Positions 8,689 to 15,959 of a stretch of 62,341 bases of DNA are shown one piece after another. Position 1 is the stretch's first letter; every line of letters starts with the position of its first letter. The translations under genes and the position numbers were made by a program. The notes below the pieces were generated by a model that worked only from the letters and a program-made list of their open reading frames with translations, was not told the DNA's origin and ran no database searches. Origin of the DNA: Actinomycetota bacterium. GTDB lineage: Bacteria; Actinomycetota; Acidimicrobiia; IMCC26256; PALSA-610. Location: positions 1 through 62,341 of the forward strand of contig SXHN01000059.1 in the NCBI GenBank assembly GCA_005773635.1. Direction: 5' to 3'.

Positions 8689-9309
8689 TCACCAGCCACG
8701 GTCGACCCATTGCTGAATATGAGGTCGTTCGGTTCCGATCGTTGTGTCGAGGCCATGGCCTGGCAGCACAAGTGTCGCGGCGGGCAGCGTGAAGAGACGG
8801 CGATCGATTGAATCGATTATTTGGGTGAAGCTGGCTTGCTTGTGCGAGGAGGTGTTGCCTGCCCCCCCTGGAAACAACGTGTCCCCCGTAAAGAGCAGAG
8901 GGTGGTTGACAAGCTCAAACGATATCGACCCCGGTGTGTGGCCGGGGTTGTGAATGGTTCTGAGGCGGAGGTTTCCCACCTGGTGGACATCTTCATCTTC
9001 GATGACGAAATCGTAGTTGGGAAGCATGTCCGCATCGCCGTTTGCGATCCCAACATCGATACCTGCGTCGCGTGCGGCTGTGACCGCCTGAATGTGATCC
9101 CAGTGCCCATGGGTAGTGAGCACTCTTCGCACCCCGAGCCTCAGCGCGAGGGGAATGAGGAAGTCGTGTTCATTGGCGGCATCGATCAACACGGCATTGC
9201 CGGTTGTCTTACAACGGACTACGTACGAGTTGTTTTCAAATGGTCCGACGATGATCTTGTCGATCCGCACATCAGCGGTTTCAAAGTGAGCAGGGCGCGG
9301 CGCAGTCAT
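8689..9309 (-). CDS. MBL-fold metallo-hydrolase (glyoxalase II-like)
   Basis: Binuclear-metal hydrolase of the metallo-beta-lactamase fold, 206 aa. Metal ligands are visible in order: HGHWDH (His67, His69, Asp71, His72), His124 in NPGHTPGS, Asp143 in TGDTLFPGG and His185 in LPGHGLD. The pattern is that of hydroxyacylglutathione hydrolase-like proteins, which in actinobacteria would act on other thiol esters. First gene of the minus-strand egtB-egtD run, 18 nt before egtB, so a role in low-molecular-weight thiol metabolism is plausible but is only inferred from position. A persulfide dioxygenase role is another possibility. Confidence 0.85.
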   Translation of the reverse strand: MTAPRPAHFETADVRIDKIIVGPFENNSYVVRCKTTGNAVLIDAANEHDFLIPLALRLGVRRVLTTHGHWDHIQAVTAARDAGIDVGIANGDADMLPNYDFVIEDEDVHQVGNLRLRTIHNPGHTPGSISFELVNHPLLFTGDTLFPGGAGNTSSHKQASFTQIIDSIDRRLFTLPAATLVLPGHGLDTTIGTERPHIQQWVDRGW

Positions 9310-9402
9310 GCTGCGAGGGTAGGCCCAACCGCACGTCGATTGCTACAAAAGCCAGGTTTTGGAGCTCATCGCCGGTAGCGTATGGGCGCGGAGGTGGCTC
9401 AA

Positions 9403-10395
9403 ATGCCCGAATCATGTGACGTTTCTGTCGTCTTGCCGGTTTACAACGAGCGCGACCATGTCGTGGCCGAAATCGATCGAATTAAAACGGCGCTTGATGC
9501 CTCGGAGTTTTCGTACGAGATCATTTGCGTCGATGACTGTTCGACTGATGGGAGCGGCGAGGTGCTGCGCGGGGTTGAAGGTATTCGCCTCATCACCATG
9601 CCGCGCAATGGCGGGTCGGGCACGGTGAGACGCATCGGAACGCGGGCCGCTCGTGGCGATGTCGTGGTATGGACCGATGCCGACATGACCTACCCCAACG
9701 AGATGATTCCGCAGTTGGTGCGCGAACTCGCCGGTTACGACCAGATCGTCGGCGCTCGGACCACCGAAGAAGGCACTATCAAGATGCTTCGAGTGCCGGC
9801 GAAATGGACGATTCGCAAACTCGCCTGTTATCTGGCGCAGACCGATATCCCCGACCTCAATTCAGGCCTCCGGGCCTTTCGCCGAGATGTCGCCGACCAG
9901 TATTTGCACCTGTTGCCGGCGGGCTTCTCATGCGTCACGACCTTGACAATGACGTTTTTGTCGAATGGCTATTCGGTGAAATACAAAGATATTCCGTACT
10001 CGAAACGGGCCGGGAAATCGAAGTTTCACCCCGTCAAAGACACGCGTCGATATGCCTTGCAGGTTGTCCGCATGATCTTGTCCTATGAGCCCTTGCGGGT
10101 GTTTATGCCGGTGGGTTTGCTGCTCGGGCTGTTCGGTGTCGTAAAAACTGTGTTCGATATCGTGCGTTTCGCCGACAATCATGTTTCGAACAATTCGCTG
10201 CTGATTTTGTTTGCGGCCTTTCAAGTCATCGCGATTGGCCTCCTCGCCGACCTCCAGGTTCGATTGGCGAAACCATCTCGCGAAGTCCCGTCTGCCGCTT
10301 CGATGGCGATGGAGCGAGACGTACATATTCCCGTCCACAATGTGTCGGTGGCTGAGCACCAATCCGCGAGCGAAGTGGTGCTTCCGCGTGGTTGA
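9403..10395 (+). CDS. Glycosyltransferase family 2, polyprenyl-phosphate sugar synthase type
   Basis: Membrane-anchored GT2 resembling dolichol/polyprenyl-phosphate glycosyltransferases that load a sugar on a lipid phosphate. The 330-aa protein opens SVVLPVYNERDHV, has IICVDDCSTDGSGE and the metal-binding WTDADMTYP, and ends with two hydrophobic helices (PVGLLLGLFGVVK, LLILFAAFQVIAIGLLADL). ATG at 9403 is chosen over the in-frame ATG at 9382 because GGAGGTG (9390-9396) lies 6 nt before it. The stop overlaps the GTG start of the methyltransferase gene. Confidence 0.85.
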   Translation: MPESCDVSVVLPVYNERDHVVAEIDRIKTALDASEFSYEIICVDDCSTDGSGEVLRGVEGIRLITMPRNGGSGTVRRIGTRAARGDVVVWTDADMTYPNEMIPQLVRELAGYDQIVGARTTEEGTIKMLRVPAKWTIRKLACYLAQTDIPDLNSGLRAFRRDVADQYLHLLPAGFSCVTTLTMTFLSNGYSVKYKDIPYSKRAGKSKFHPVKDTRRYALQVVRMILSYEPLRVFMPVGLLLGLFGVVKTVFDIVRFADNHVSNNSLLILFAAFQVIAIGLLADLQVRLAKPSREVPSAASMAMERDVHIPVHNVSVAEHQSASEVVLPRG

Positions 10396-11017
10396 CGCAA
10401 GTGCGGGCGCGACTCCAATAGAAGTCCCGATTGGGAATCATTACGATAAATATGCGGCCAAGAATCCCATCGCTCGCAAGTTGATGGCGGGGTTCATGAC
10501 GGCGTTGGATGCGGCGTTGCCAGATGAGAAACCGGCGACCGTGTTCGAACTGGGCATGGGCGAAGGTGAAGTCACTGATCGGGTGCGCGCTCGTTATGGT
10601 GATGTCGTGATCACTGGCCTCGACTTGCCGGACGCGGGTCTAGCCACACATTGGAATTCTCGAAATCTGGATGGCTTGTTTGGTGATGCTGGCGCACTAC
10701 CGGTGCGTAGCGATTCGTGCGATCTCGTGCTTGCCATTGAAGTACTTGAGCATCTGGCGGACCCGCGTGCAGCGTTGCGCGAACTTTCGCGGATTTCTCG
10801 GCGCGACGTTGTCGTGAGCGTGCCCAATGAGCCGACGTGGCGCGTACTCAACTTGGTTCGCGGTTCTTACATCAAAGATCTTGGAAATACGCCTGGGCAT
10901 ATTCAACACTGGAGCGCCAAGTCATTTTCGGCGATGATTGCCGAATACTTCGATGTTGTGTCGGTTGCGAAGCCATTGCCGTGGACCATCGTCCGAGCGC
11001 GCGCACGTCGTTCATAG
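10388..11017 (+). CDS. Class I SAM-dependent methyltransferase
   Basis: About 209 aa, Rossmann methyltransferase (Methyltransf_11-like). Motif I FELGMGEGEVTD and the acidic post-I GLDLPDAG are present, then LVLAIEVLEHLADP, the common motif before catalysis. No signal peptide or membrane segment. The frame continues upstream within the GT2 gene, but GTG at 10388 is the first start that keeps overlap small. The overlap with the polyprenyl-phosphate GT suggests one operon; the target (lipid-linked sugar, glycan, small molecule) cannot be told. Its end overlaps the convergent YbhN-like gene by 6 bases. Confidence 0.8.
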   Translation: MVDASAGATPIEVPIGNHYDKYAAKNPIARKLMAGFMTALDAALPDEKPATVFELGMGEGEVTDRVRARYGDVVITGLDLPDAGLATHWNSRNLDGLFGDAGALPVRSDSCDLVLAIEVLEHLADPRAALRELSRISRRDVVVSVPNEPTWRVLNLVRGSYIKDLGNTPGHIQHWSAKSFSAMIAEYFDVVSVAKPLPWTIVRARARRS

Positions 11018-12001
11018 TTCGTCGACCGTTGGTTCCGCTGACGCGCTTGCTGATTGTGATGTAGGCGGTGTCGAGCGCTCTTGGACGCTGAGACCAACTC
11101 TCGTTCGCAGTATCAGGGGCGCCAGCGCGGCGCCCGCGCCGTCGACAAGCATGAACATGAGTCGAGCGACCAATGAGGTGGTGACGGCGATACCGGGGCC
11201 GAGTGCCACTATGGCGGTGAACGCGCTTTCTCGAACTCCAATACCGCCGGGCGTGGGGATGAAGATGAAACCAACAATCCAACTTACGACGGTACCGGCG
11301 AAGACGCGACCGACCGGCGCATGCGGATCGAGGGCGCGAGCGACCGTCGCAGTGGAGAGACCAATGGCAATCCACGCGGGCACGTAGCCCGCTACAAGGC
11401 GCAAGGTGGTCGCGAATGGAGGTACTTCAAAGGTGAATTCTCGCTTCGTGAGTTTGCGAACGAGATGCAGGAACGACGCTGCGACCTTCGGGTGCAGCAC
11501 TCCGAGGCCGAACGGGACGACGAGCAGAATCAGCCACACCTTTGCATTGCCGTCCGCGAGCCCCGAGAATGGGATCGCGGCTGCCGCGACACACGCGGCG
11601 CCGACTTGAAGGCATAGCAGCGAAAGCGCGACGCTTCCGTAGGCGCTGCTGCGAGCAAGCCCGCCTCGCCGCGCAAGTTCTGCGCGCCCGACGACGGTCC
11701 ACACGCCACCAGGAACGTATTTGCCGATTTCTCCGACGAAGTACCAGCGCACAACCGTGCGGCGATTCACTTCGGGAGCACCCAACGCAATCAGGACAGG
11801 ACGCCAGGCAAGTCCGATTGCGATCATCCCCAGCAATGCCAGCGCCAGCGCGACCACGAGCTGTCCGGCATTCACGTTGCTGACCCGGTCTTGCACTTGC
11901 GTCCATTGTTCGTTGATTTTGATGCCAACGAACATCAGACCGGCGATGCCGATCACCCCACCAAATACTAACGATGGCGGGATCTTGCGACGGCTCGACA
12001 T
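11012..12001 (-). CDS. YbhN/LPG-synthase-TM family integral membrane protein
   Basis: Multi-pass membrane protein, 329 aa, with about eight hydrophobic helices, of the family (UPF0104, lysylphosphatidylglycerol synthase TM region) that includes AglD and YbhN. The family hallmark EIGKYVPGGVW is present, followed by GRAELARRGG, and a late TPGGIGVRESAF box. Such proteins are usually next to polyprenyl-phosphate GT2 genes, as here, and are thought to act in lipid-linked sugar handling. The gene is transcribed away from the sigma-factor operon and is shielded from it by the hairpin at 12075-12110. Confidence 0.82.
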   Translation of the reverse strand: MSSRRKIPPSLVFGGVIGIAGLMFVGIKINEQWTQVQDRVSNVNAGQLVVALALALLGMIAIGLAWRPVLIALGAPEVNRRTVVRWYFVGEIGKYVPGGVWTVVGRAELARRGGLARSSAYGSVALSLLCLQVGAACVAAAAIPFSGLADGNAKVWLILLVVPFGLGVLHPKVAASFLHLVRKLTKREFTFEVPPFATTLRLVAGYVPAWIAIGLSTATVARALDPHAPVGRVFAGTVVSWIVGFIFIPTPGGIGVRESAFTAIVALGPGIAVTTSLVARLMFMLVDGAGAALAPLILRTRVGLSVQERSTPPTSQSASASAEPTVDEL

Positions 12002-12074
12002 GGTGCGTCAACCCTAGGGGTCATGTCACAACGAAACGCTTTCGAGCGTCACGAAATTCGCGACCCGGATATCG

Positions 12075-12110
12075 CGCGGGTGCGCGAAGACCTTGCTTCG
12101 CGCACCCGCG
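12075..12110 (-). terminator. Perfect 15-bp hairpin, terminator of the ECF sigma operon
   Basis: Arms 12075-12089 and 12096-12110 are exactly complementary (15 bp, GC-rich) with a 6-nt loop ACCTTG. It lies 9 nt beyond the stop of the sigma-linked gene on the minus strand and before the ATG of the YbhN-like gene. No long T tract, as is common in high-GC actinobacteria. Confidence 0.8.
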
Positions 12111-12119
12111 GAATGTTGG

Positions 12120-12779
12120 CTACCCGGCGAAGTGGGCGCGCCAGGCGTCGGCCTCGTCCTGGGCGAACGCTTGCGTGTGATTGCAGATTCCGGCAGTGCC
12201 GTCGCTGCCTGACACCAGGAGCCGTTGGCCAACCCCAGTGATGAGTAACTCGGCTTCGGAGTTCACGATCTCGCCGTCGGGACCTGCCATGAGCGACTCG
12301 GCGTTGAGTACCACCAGACTGCCAGCCGACCCTTTGAACCACTCGGTTACTTCGAAGCTCACCCAGCCGTTGTCGATAGATGCCACCGTGGCGTCGAAGG
12401 CGAATTCAGTTCCGTCGAGGCTACTGACGTTCCAAACCATGCACGACGCCATCGTCGAGCCACCAAAAGCACCCGTGCGCGACGCGGGTTCTATGCCTTT
12501 GACTTTGCCTTGCGCCTGAGTGGTGGCCGTTGGTTTGGGCTTCGCAGCTTTGCTCCCGCTGTCGTTGATTGCGTACGCGCCAGCGCCAGCGCCGGCTACG
12601 ACAACGAGCGAGGCGGCTAACCATTTGCGTGAGCGTGACGGTTGCGATGATGTTGTAGAGCCAGTTTCCATAGTGACGATCTCCTCAAAGAGTTGACGGT
12701 TGGGAAACGGCACCGTGGCGGGGTCGATTGGATCTGCGTTGGCGAGAGCCGCAAGCACATCGTCGTGGTCCTCGTTCAT
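12120..12779 (-). CDS. Membrane-anchored protein encoded with ECF sigma factor (possible anti-sigma)
   Basis: 219 aa: about 47 cytoplasmic residues, a single helix WLAASLVVVAGAGAGAYAI, then about 150 extracytoplasmic residues with two cysteines (ASCMVW, GICNHTQ). ATG at 12779 overlaps the sigma stop as ATGA; the longer frame upstream lies inside the sigma gene. Layout (sigma gene first, membrane protein translationally coupled) is that of an anti-sigma factor, but the cytoplasmic part is short and shows no zinc (HxxxCxxC) motif, so it could instead be a surface protein under control of the sigma factor. Confidence 0.72.
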   Translation of the reverse strand: MNEDHDDVLAALANADPIDPATVPFPNRQLFEEIVTMETGSTTSSQPSRSRKWLAASLVVVAGAGAGAYAINDSGSKAAKPKPTATTQAQGKVKGIEPASRTGAFGGSTMASCMVWNVSSLDGTEFAFDATVASIDNGWVSFEVTEWFKGSAGSLVVLNAESLMAGPDGEIVNSEAELLITGVGQRLLVSGSDGTAGICNHTQAFAQDEADAWRAHFAG

Positions 12780-13354
12780 TGCGATCCTTTCGGTTCCGCG
12801 ATTGGTGTCGTTGCCCCTATATGTCCGGCACTTTCGAGATCTTGCATCGCGCTCGCAAGGCGCCGTTTGGCTCGATGCAGCCGAACCGCAACGTTGGCCG
12901 TCGTAGTTTCGATGACGAGTGCGATTTCGGCGTGCGCGAGGCGTTCCCAAGCGGCAAGCCGCAGGATTTCTTGGTCGTCCACGCTAAGGCGGCCGAGTGC
13001 ATTTCGTAGCCGCTGTGCCGCGGCGTCGTGGCGATCTGGCGCGCAGGTCACATCGATCGCCGCGCCGTCGTGAGCGGGTGCCTTCGCCACGGCGGCCGCC
13101 AGGCGTAATTGCCGGACTGCCGAACGACGGTGATTGGCGACACACCGTCGTGCGACGCCGTAGCACCATGGGAGGGCATCGGTTGCGGGCAAAGATTCGA
13201 TGCGCCGCCAAACCGTGAGCCAGCACTGCGCCGAGACATCGTCGGCGTCGGCAGCCGAATCCAGGCGTCGTCGTGCATAGGCCCATACGGCGCTGTAGTG
13301 CTGCTCGTACACCGCCTCGAAACGGTCGCGGTGGGTGGAACGACTGCTGGGCAC
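12776..13354 (-). CDS. ECF-type RNA polymerase sigma factor
   Basis: 192-aa extracytoplasmic-function sigma factor. Region 2: RFEAVYEQHYSAVWAYARRRL then ADDVSAQCWLTVWRRIESLP (the DA-DDV...W core of region 2.4). Region 4: LGRLSVDDQEILRLAAWERLAHAEIALVI, with the helix-turn-helix and the VRLHRAKRRL recognition end. Start is GTG at 13354. A sequence fitting an ECF promoter (GGGAAC, 17 nt, CGTC) stands immediately upstream, suggesting auto-regulation and a nearly leaderless mRNA. Coupled with a membrane protein gene downstream. Confidence 0.9.
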   Translation of the reverse strand: MPSSRSTHRDRFEAVYEQHYSAVWAYARRRLDSAADADDVSAQCWLTVWRRIESLPATDALPWCYGVARRCVANHRRSAVRQLRLAAAVAKAPAHDGAAIDVTCAPDRHDAAAQRLRNALGRLSVDDQEILRLAAWERLAHAEIALVIETTTANVAVRLHRAKRRLASAMQDLESAGHIGATTPIAEPKGSQ

Positions 13355-13363
13355 GGGCCATCC

Positions 13364-13390
13364 GACGATCGCCGAGGAGGTCTAGTTCCC
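13364..13390 (-). promoter_or_regulatory. Putative autoregulated ECF-sigma promoter
   Basis: On the minus strand GGGAAC (13385-13390) is followed after exactly 17 nt by CGTC (13364-13367), 9 nt before the GTG of the sigma gene. GGAAC-N16/17-CGTY is the known consensus for many ECF sigma factors (SigE/SigR/RpoE-like). Confidence 0.5.
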
Positions 13391-13564
13391 GCGTGAGCGA
13401 GCGGGCGCGGACGTGGCCTGGTCGGGGCGAATGGCGATGGGCTGGATTCCTGACCGAATAGTCAAGTACCTTGCTAGGCATCGCAACATTCGTCGCTACC
13501 CTCTAGCTGGCATTTGTTGTCGACGATCCGATATCACGCAGAACGACCATCAAGGAGCACCACT

Positions 13565-14695
13565 GTGAACTTCGCATTCTCCGAAGAACAGGACGAACTT
13601 CGGCGCACAATCCGCCAGTTCCTCGAGGCCAAGTCACCCTCGGCCGAGGTGCGCCGTTTGATGGAAGGTACTGAAGGGTACGACCCGGCGGTATGGACGC
13701 AAATGGCAGAGCAACTCGGCCTGCAGAGCCTCCACATCCCCGAAGAATTCGGCGGGCAAGGTTTTACGTTTGTCGAGCTCGCAATCGTGTTCGAAGAGAT
13801 GGGTCGCGTGCTGTTGTGCTCGCCATACTTCGCGACCGTCGCACTGGCCACGAACGCGATATTGAATGCCGGTTCCGCTGACGATCACAAGGCGCTGCTG
13901 GGCGGTATTGCGAGCGGCGAAACTATCGCGACGATGGCGTTTACTGAACCCAACGGCAAGTGGGATACCGCGGGCATCACCATGGAAGCCACCAAATCGG
14001 GCGATGGCTATGTGCTCAACGGCACCAAGAGTTTCGTGATCGATGGTCACAACGCGGATTTGATCGTCGTCGTTGCTCGGCTCGCGGGCACCAGCGGCAC
14101 CGACGGCATTGGTTTCTTCACCGTTGCTGGTGACGCCAGTGGCCTTACCCGCACGGCGTTGTCGACAATGGACCAAACTCGCAAGCAAGCCAAGCTGGAA
14201 TTCTCGAATGTCGCGGCCGCGCCGTTGGGCACTCCCGGAGATGGCTTCGCAGCATTTTCCAAAACGCTTGATCAAGCAGCCGTGTTGCTGTCCAACGAAA
14301 TGATCGGTGGTGCCCAGTTCGTGCTCGACCAAAGCGTTGAGTACGCAAAAGTTCGGGTGCAGTTCGGTCGCCCCATTGGTTCGTTCCAAGCGATCAAACA
14401 CAAATGTGCGGACATGCTCCTCGAGGTCGAGAGTGGCAAGAGCGCGGCGTATTACTCCGCGTGGGCCGCCGCCGAAGACAACGAAGAATTGCCGGTGGTT
14501 GCCGCGTTGGCAAAGGCCTACATCTCGGACGCGTATTTCCACTGTGCTGCTGAAAATATTCAGATTCACGGCGGCATCGGGTTCACCTGGGAGCACGACG
14601 CGCACCTGTATTTCAAACGAGCGAAGAGCTCCGAGATTTACCTCGGTGATGCCACGTACCATCGGGAACTGCTCGCGCAGCGCATCGGCATCTAG
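13565..14695 (+). CDS. Acyl-CoA dehydrogenase
   Basis: FAD-dependent dehydrogenase that introduces the alpha,beta double bond in acyl-CoA thioesters; 376 aa, standard length. Starts NFAFSEEQDELRRTIRQFL, has MAFTEPNG and the C-terminal ENIQIHGGIGFTWEHDAHLYFKRA typical of the FadE branch. The middle VQFGRPIGSFQAIKHKCADM is also diagnostic. GTG at 13565 is chosen: AAGGAG at 13552-13557 lies 7 nt before it. Exact chain-length specificity, or a steroid/terpenoid degradation role as in FadE-like heteromers, cannot be inferred. Confidence 0.9.
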   Translation: MNFAFSEEQDELRRTIRQFLEAKSPSAEVRRLMEGTEGYDPAVWTQMAEQLGLQSLHIPEEFGGQGFTFVELAIVFEEMGRVLLCSPYFATVALATNAILNAGSADDHKALLGGIASGETIATMAFTEPNGKWDTAGITMEATKSGDGYVLNGTKSFVIDGHNADLIVVVARLAGTSGTDGIGFFTVAGDASGLTRTALSTMDQTRKQAKLEFSNVAAAPLGTPGDGFAAFSKTLDQAAVLLSNEMIGGAQFVLDQSVEYAKVRVQFGRPIGSFQAIKHKCADMLLEVESGKSAAYYSAWAAAEDNEELPVVAALAKAYISDAYFHCAAENIQIHGGIGFTWEHDAHLYFKRAKSSEIYLGDATYHRELLAQRIGI

Positions 14696-14732
14696 GTCGC
14701 GCGCTCGTTGCCAGGTCAGCCAAACAGGGTTC

Positions 14733-14748
14733 CGAAGGGAATCCTTCG
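14733..14748 (+). terminator. Short hairpin after acyl-CoA dehydrogenase gene
   Basis: CGAAGG and CCTTCG form a 6-bp stem with a GAAT loop, about 40 nt beyond the stop. Weak, without a T tract; it may be chance. Confidence 0.3.
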
Positions 14749-14767
14749 CGTACACCGTTAGGTCCAC

Positions 14768-15520
14768 ATGACTGCGTTGACAGTTGTGGAATGGAACGTG
14801 CATTGGGGAGTGTCACGAGTTCCGGGTGTCGCTCGCGACCAACGTTTTGATCCGCTCGCGACTCTTGGCGACGAGCTGTTGCGGACCGCGGATGTGGTCG
14901 TGTTTCCCGAAGCTTGGCGGGGTCACGACGGTTCATCTTTCCTCGATCGATGTGGAGAATACGGGCTTCAGTATCTCGCCGAAACGCGATATCGCCCATT
15001 GAGCATCAGCACCGGTAATCGTTTCTTGACTGACCCTGGCGAGGGTTACTGGGAACTTGCGATCGCGTCGCGCCACCCTGTGATTACCGACATCGAGCTT
15101 CCTTTGGCTACCTCGTTGCGCGACGTTGTCCCGCAGCGCTGTGCTCGTTCGCTTCGCCTTGCCGTTGGCATGCATGAGGTGGATGTGACTGCATTTCACG
15201 TTTCGTCGAAGGTGTGGCTCGCGGCGCCGCTGGTGCAGTTGCGTAGCCTCGCCGCGCAACTTCGTGCCTTCGATCTTGATGGAACCAATCGACCCGCAGT
15301 GCTTGCTGGCGACGGCAATATCTGGCGGAGCTGGATTCCGGCGTTATTGCCGGGTTGGAGGATGACTGCTCGTGGCCGCACCTTTCCGGCTTGGCGGCCA
15401 CATTCTCAAATCGACCACATTTGTGTGCGAGGGGAGGTCGACGTGATGGACGCCGAGGTGTTGCCATATACGCCAACCAGCGATCACCGCGCATTGCGCG
15501 CGCGTTTGCAGTTACGCTGA
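14768..15520 (+). CDS. Endonuclease/exonuclease/phosphatase (EEP) family protein
   Basis: 250-aa protein with the EEP fold pattern: VVEWNVHWG at the N-terminus (metal-binding Asn), FPEAWRG (metal-binding Glu), FHVSSK, LAGDGNIW (GDxN) and the terminal SDHRALRARL (catalytic His). The last pair, GDGN and SDHR, is the family signature. No signal peptide, so it probably acts in the cytoplasm on a phosphodiester; the substrate is unknown. Followed after 7 nt by a small membrane protein gene. Confidence 0.8.
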   Translation: MTALTVVEWNVHWGVSRVPGVARDQRFDPLATLGDELLRTADVVVFPEAWRGHDGSSFLDRCGEYGLQYLAETRYRPLSISTGNRFLTDPGEGYWELAIASRHPVITDIELPLATSLRDVVPQRCARSLRLAVGMHEVDVTAFHVSSKVWLAAPLVQLRSLAAQLRAFDLDGTNRPAVLAGDGNIWRSWIPALLPGWRMTARGRTFPAWRPHSQIDHICVRGEVDVMDAEVLPYTPTSDHRALRARLQLR

Positions 15521-15527
15521 CGCTTCG

Positions 15528-15959
15528 ATGCTTGTAGTTGCCGCGTTTCTCGCTTTTGGATTGGTCTGCGCGATCGCCGCGTATTTCGTGTTGCGCGAGG
15601 CCAACCGCCAGGCCGTTGCACCGCGGCCGCCGACGTACAGCATGGATGAGGCCTACGCCTGGGTGGTACGCCACCTCGATGAACTCGTGGCGTCGACGCT
15701 CACGCCCGACGATGTCCGCAGTATCTTGCGGTACCAAGTGGAGTTTTTCGGACGGCAAGGGGTGACCCAAAACGGTTCTGCCCCCAACCTTGCGTCCGAT
15801 GTAGTGATCGGCACTTCGGAAACTGTCGCTTACATTCTGGAACGGGGCGCGACCGACGGTAACGAGTACCTTCCTGAACAGATCTATCCAGTCGTCGAAA
15901 CTCAACTCGCCTACATGCGGGCGATCGGCGCAGTCGGGCCGAGATTAACGCGACCGTGA
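15528..15959 (+). CDS. Small membrane protein of unknown function (143 aa)
   Basis: Not recognised by name. One N-terminal helix (VVAAFLAFGLVCAIAAYFVL) would anchor it, followed by a basic/Pro stretch and a soluble domain MDEAYAWVVRHLDELVASTLTPDDVRSILRYQVEFF. It is compactly placed between the EEP gene and livH; the stop overlaps the GTG of livH by 4 bases (GTGA), so it is probably co-translated with the transporter. A conserved actinobacterial protein by appearance only. Confidence 0.72.
   Translation: MLVVAAFLAFGLVCAIAAYFVLREANRQAVAPRPPTYSMDEAYAWVVRHLDELVASTLTPDDVRSILRYQVEFFGRQGVTQNGSAPNLASDVVIGTSETVAYILERGATDGNEYLPEQIYPVVETQLAYMRAIGAVGPRLTRP

Noticed and set aside
12780-12950. 57-codon N-terminal extension of the sigma-linked membrane protein
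   Set aside because: Arg-rich shadow of the ECF sigma gene in another frame.
13634-14803. 389-aa antisense frame over the acyl-CoA dehydrogenase gene
   Set aside because: Arg/His-rich with no family pattern; the sense frame is a full acyl-CoA dehydrogenase.
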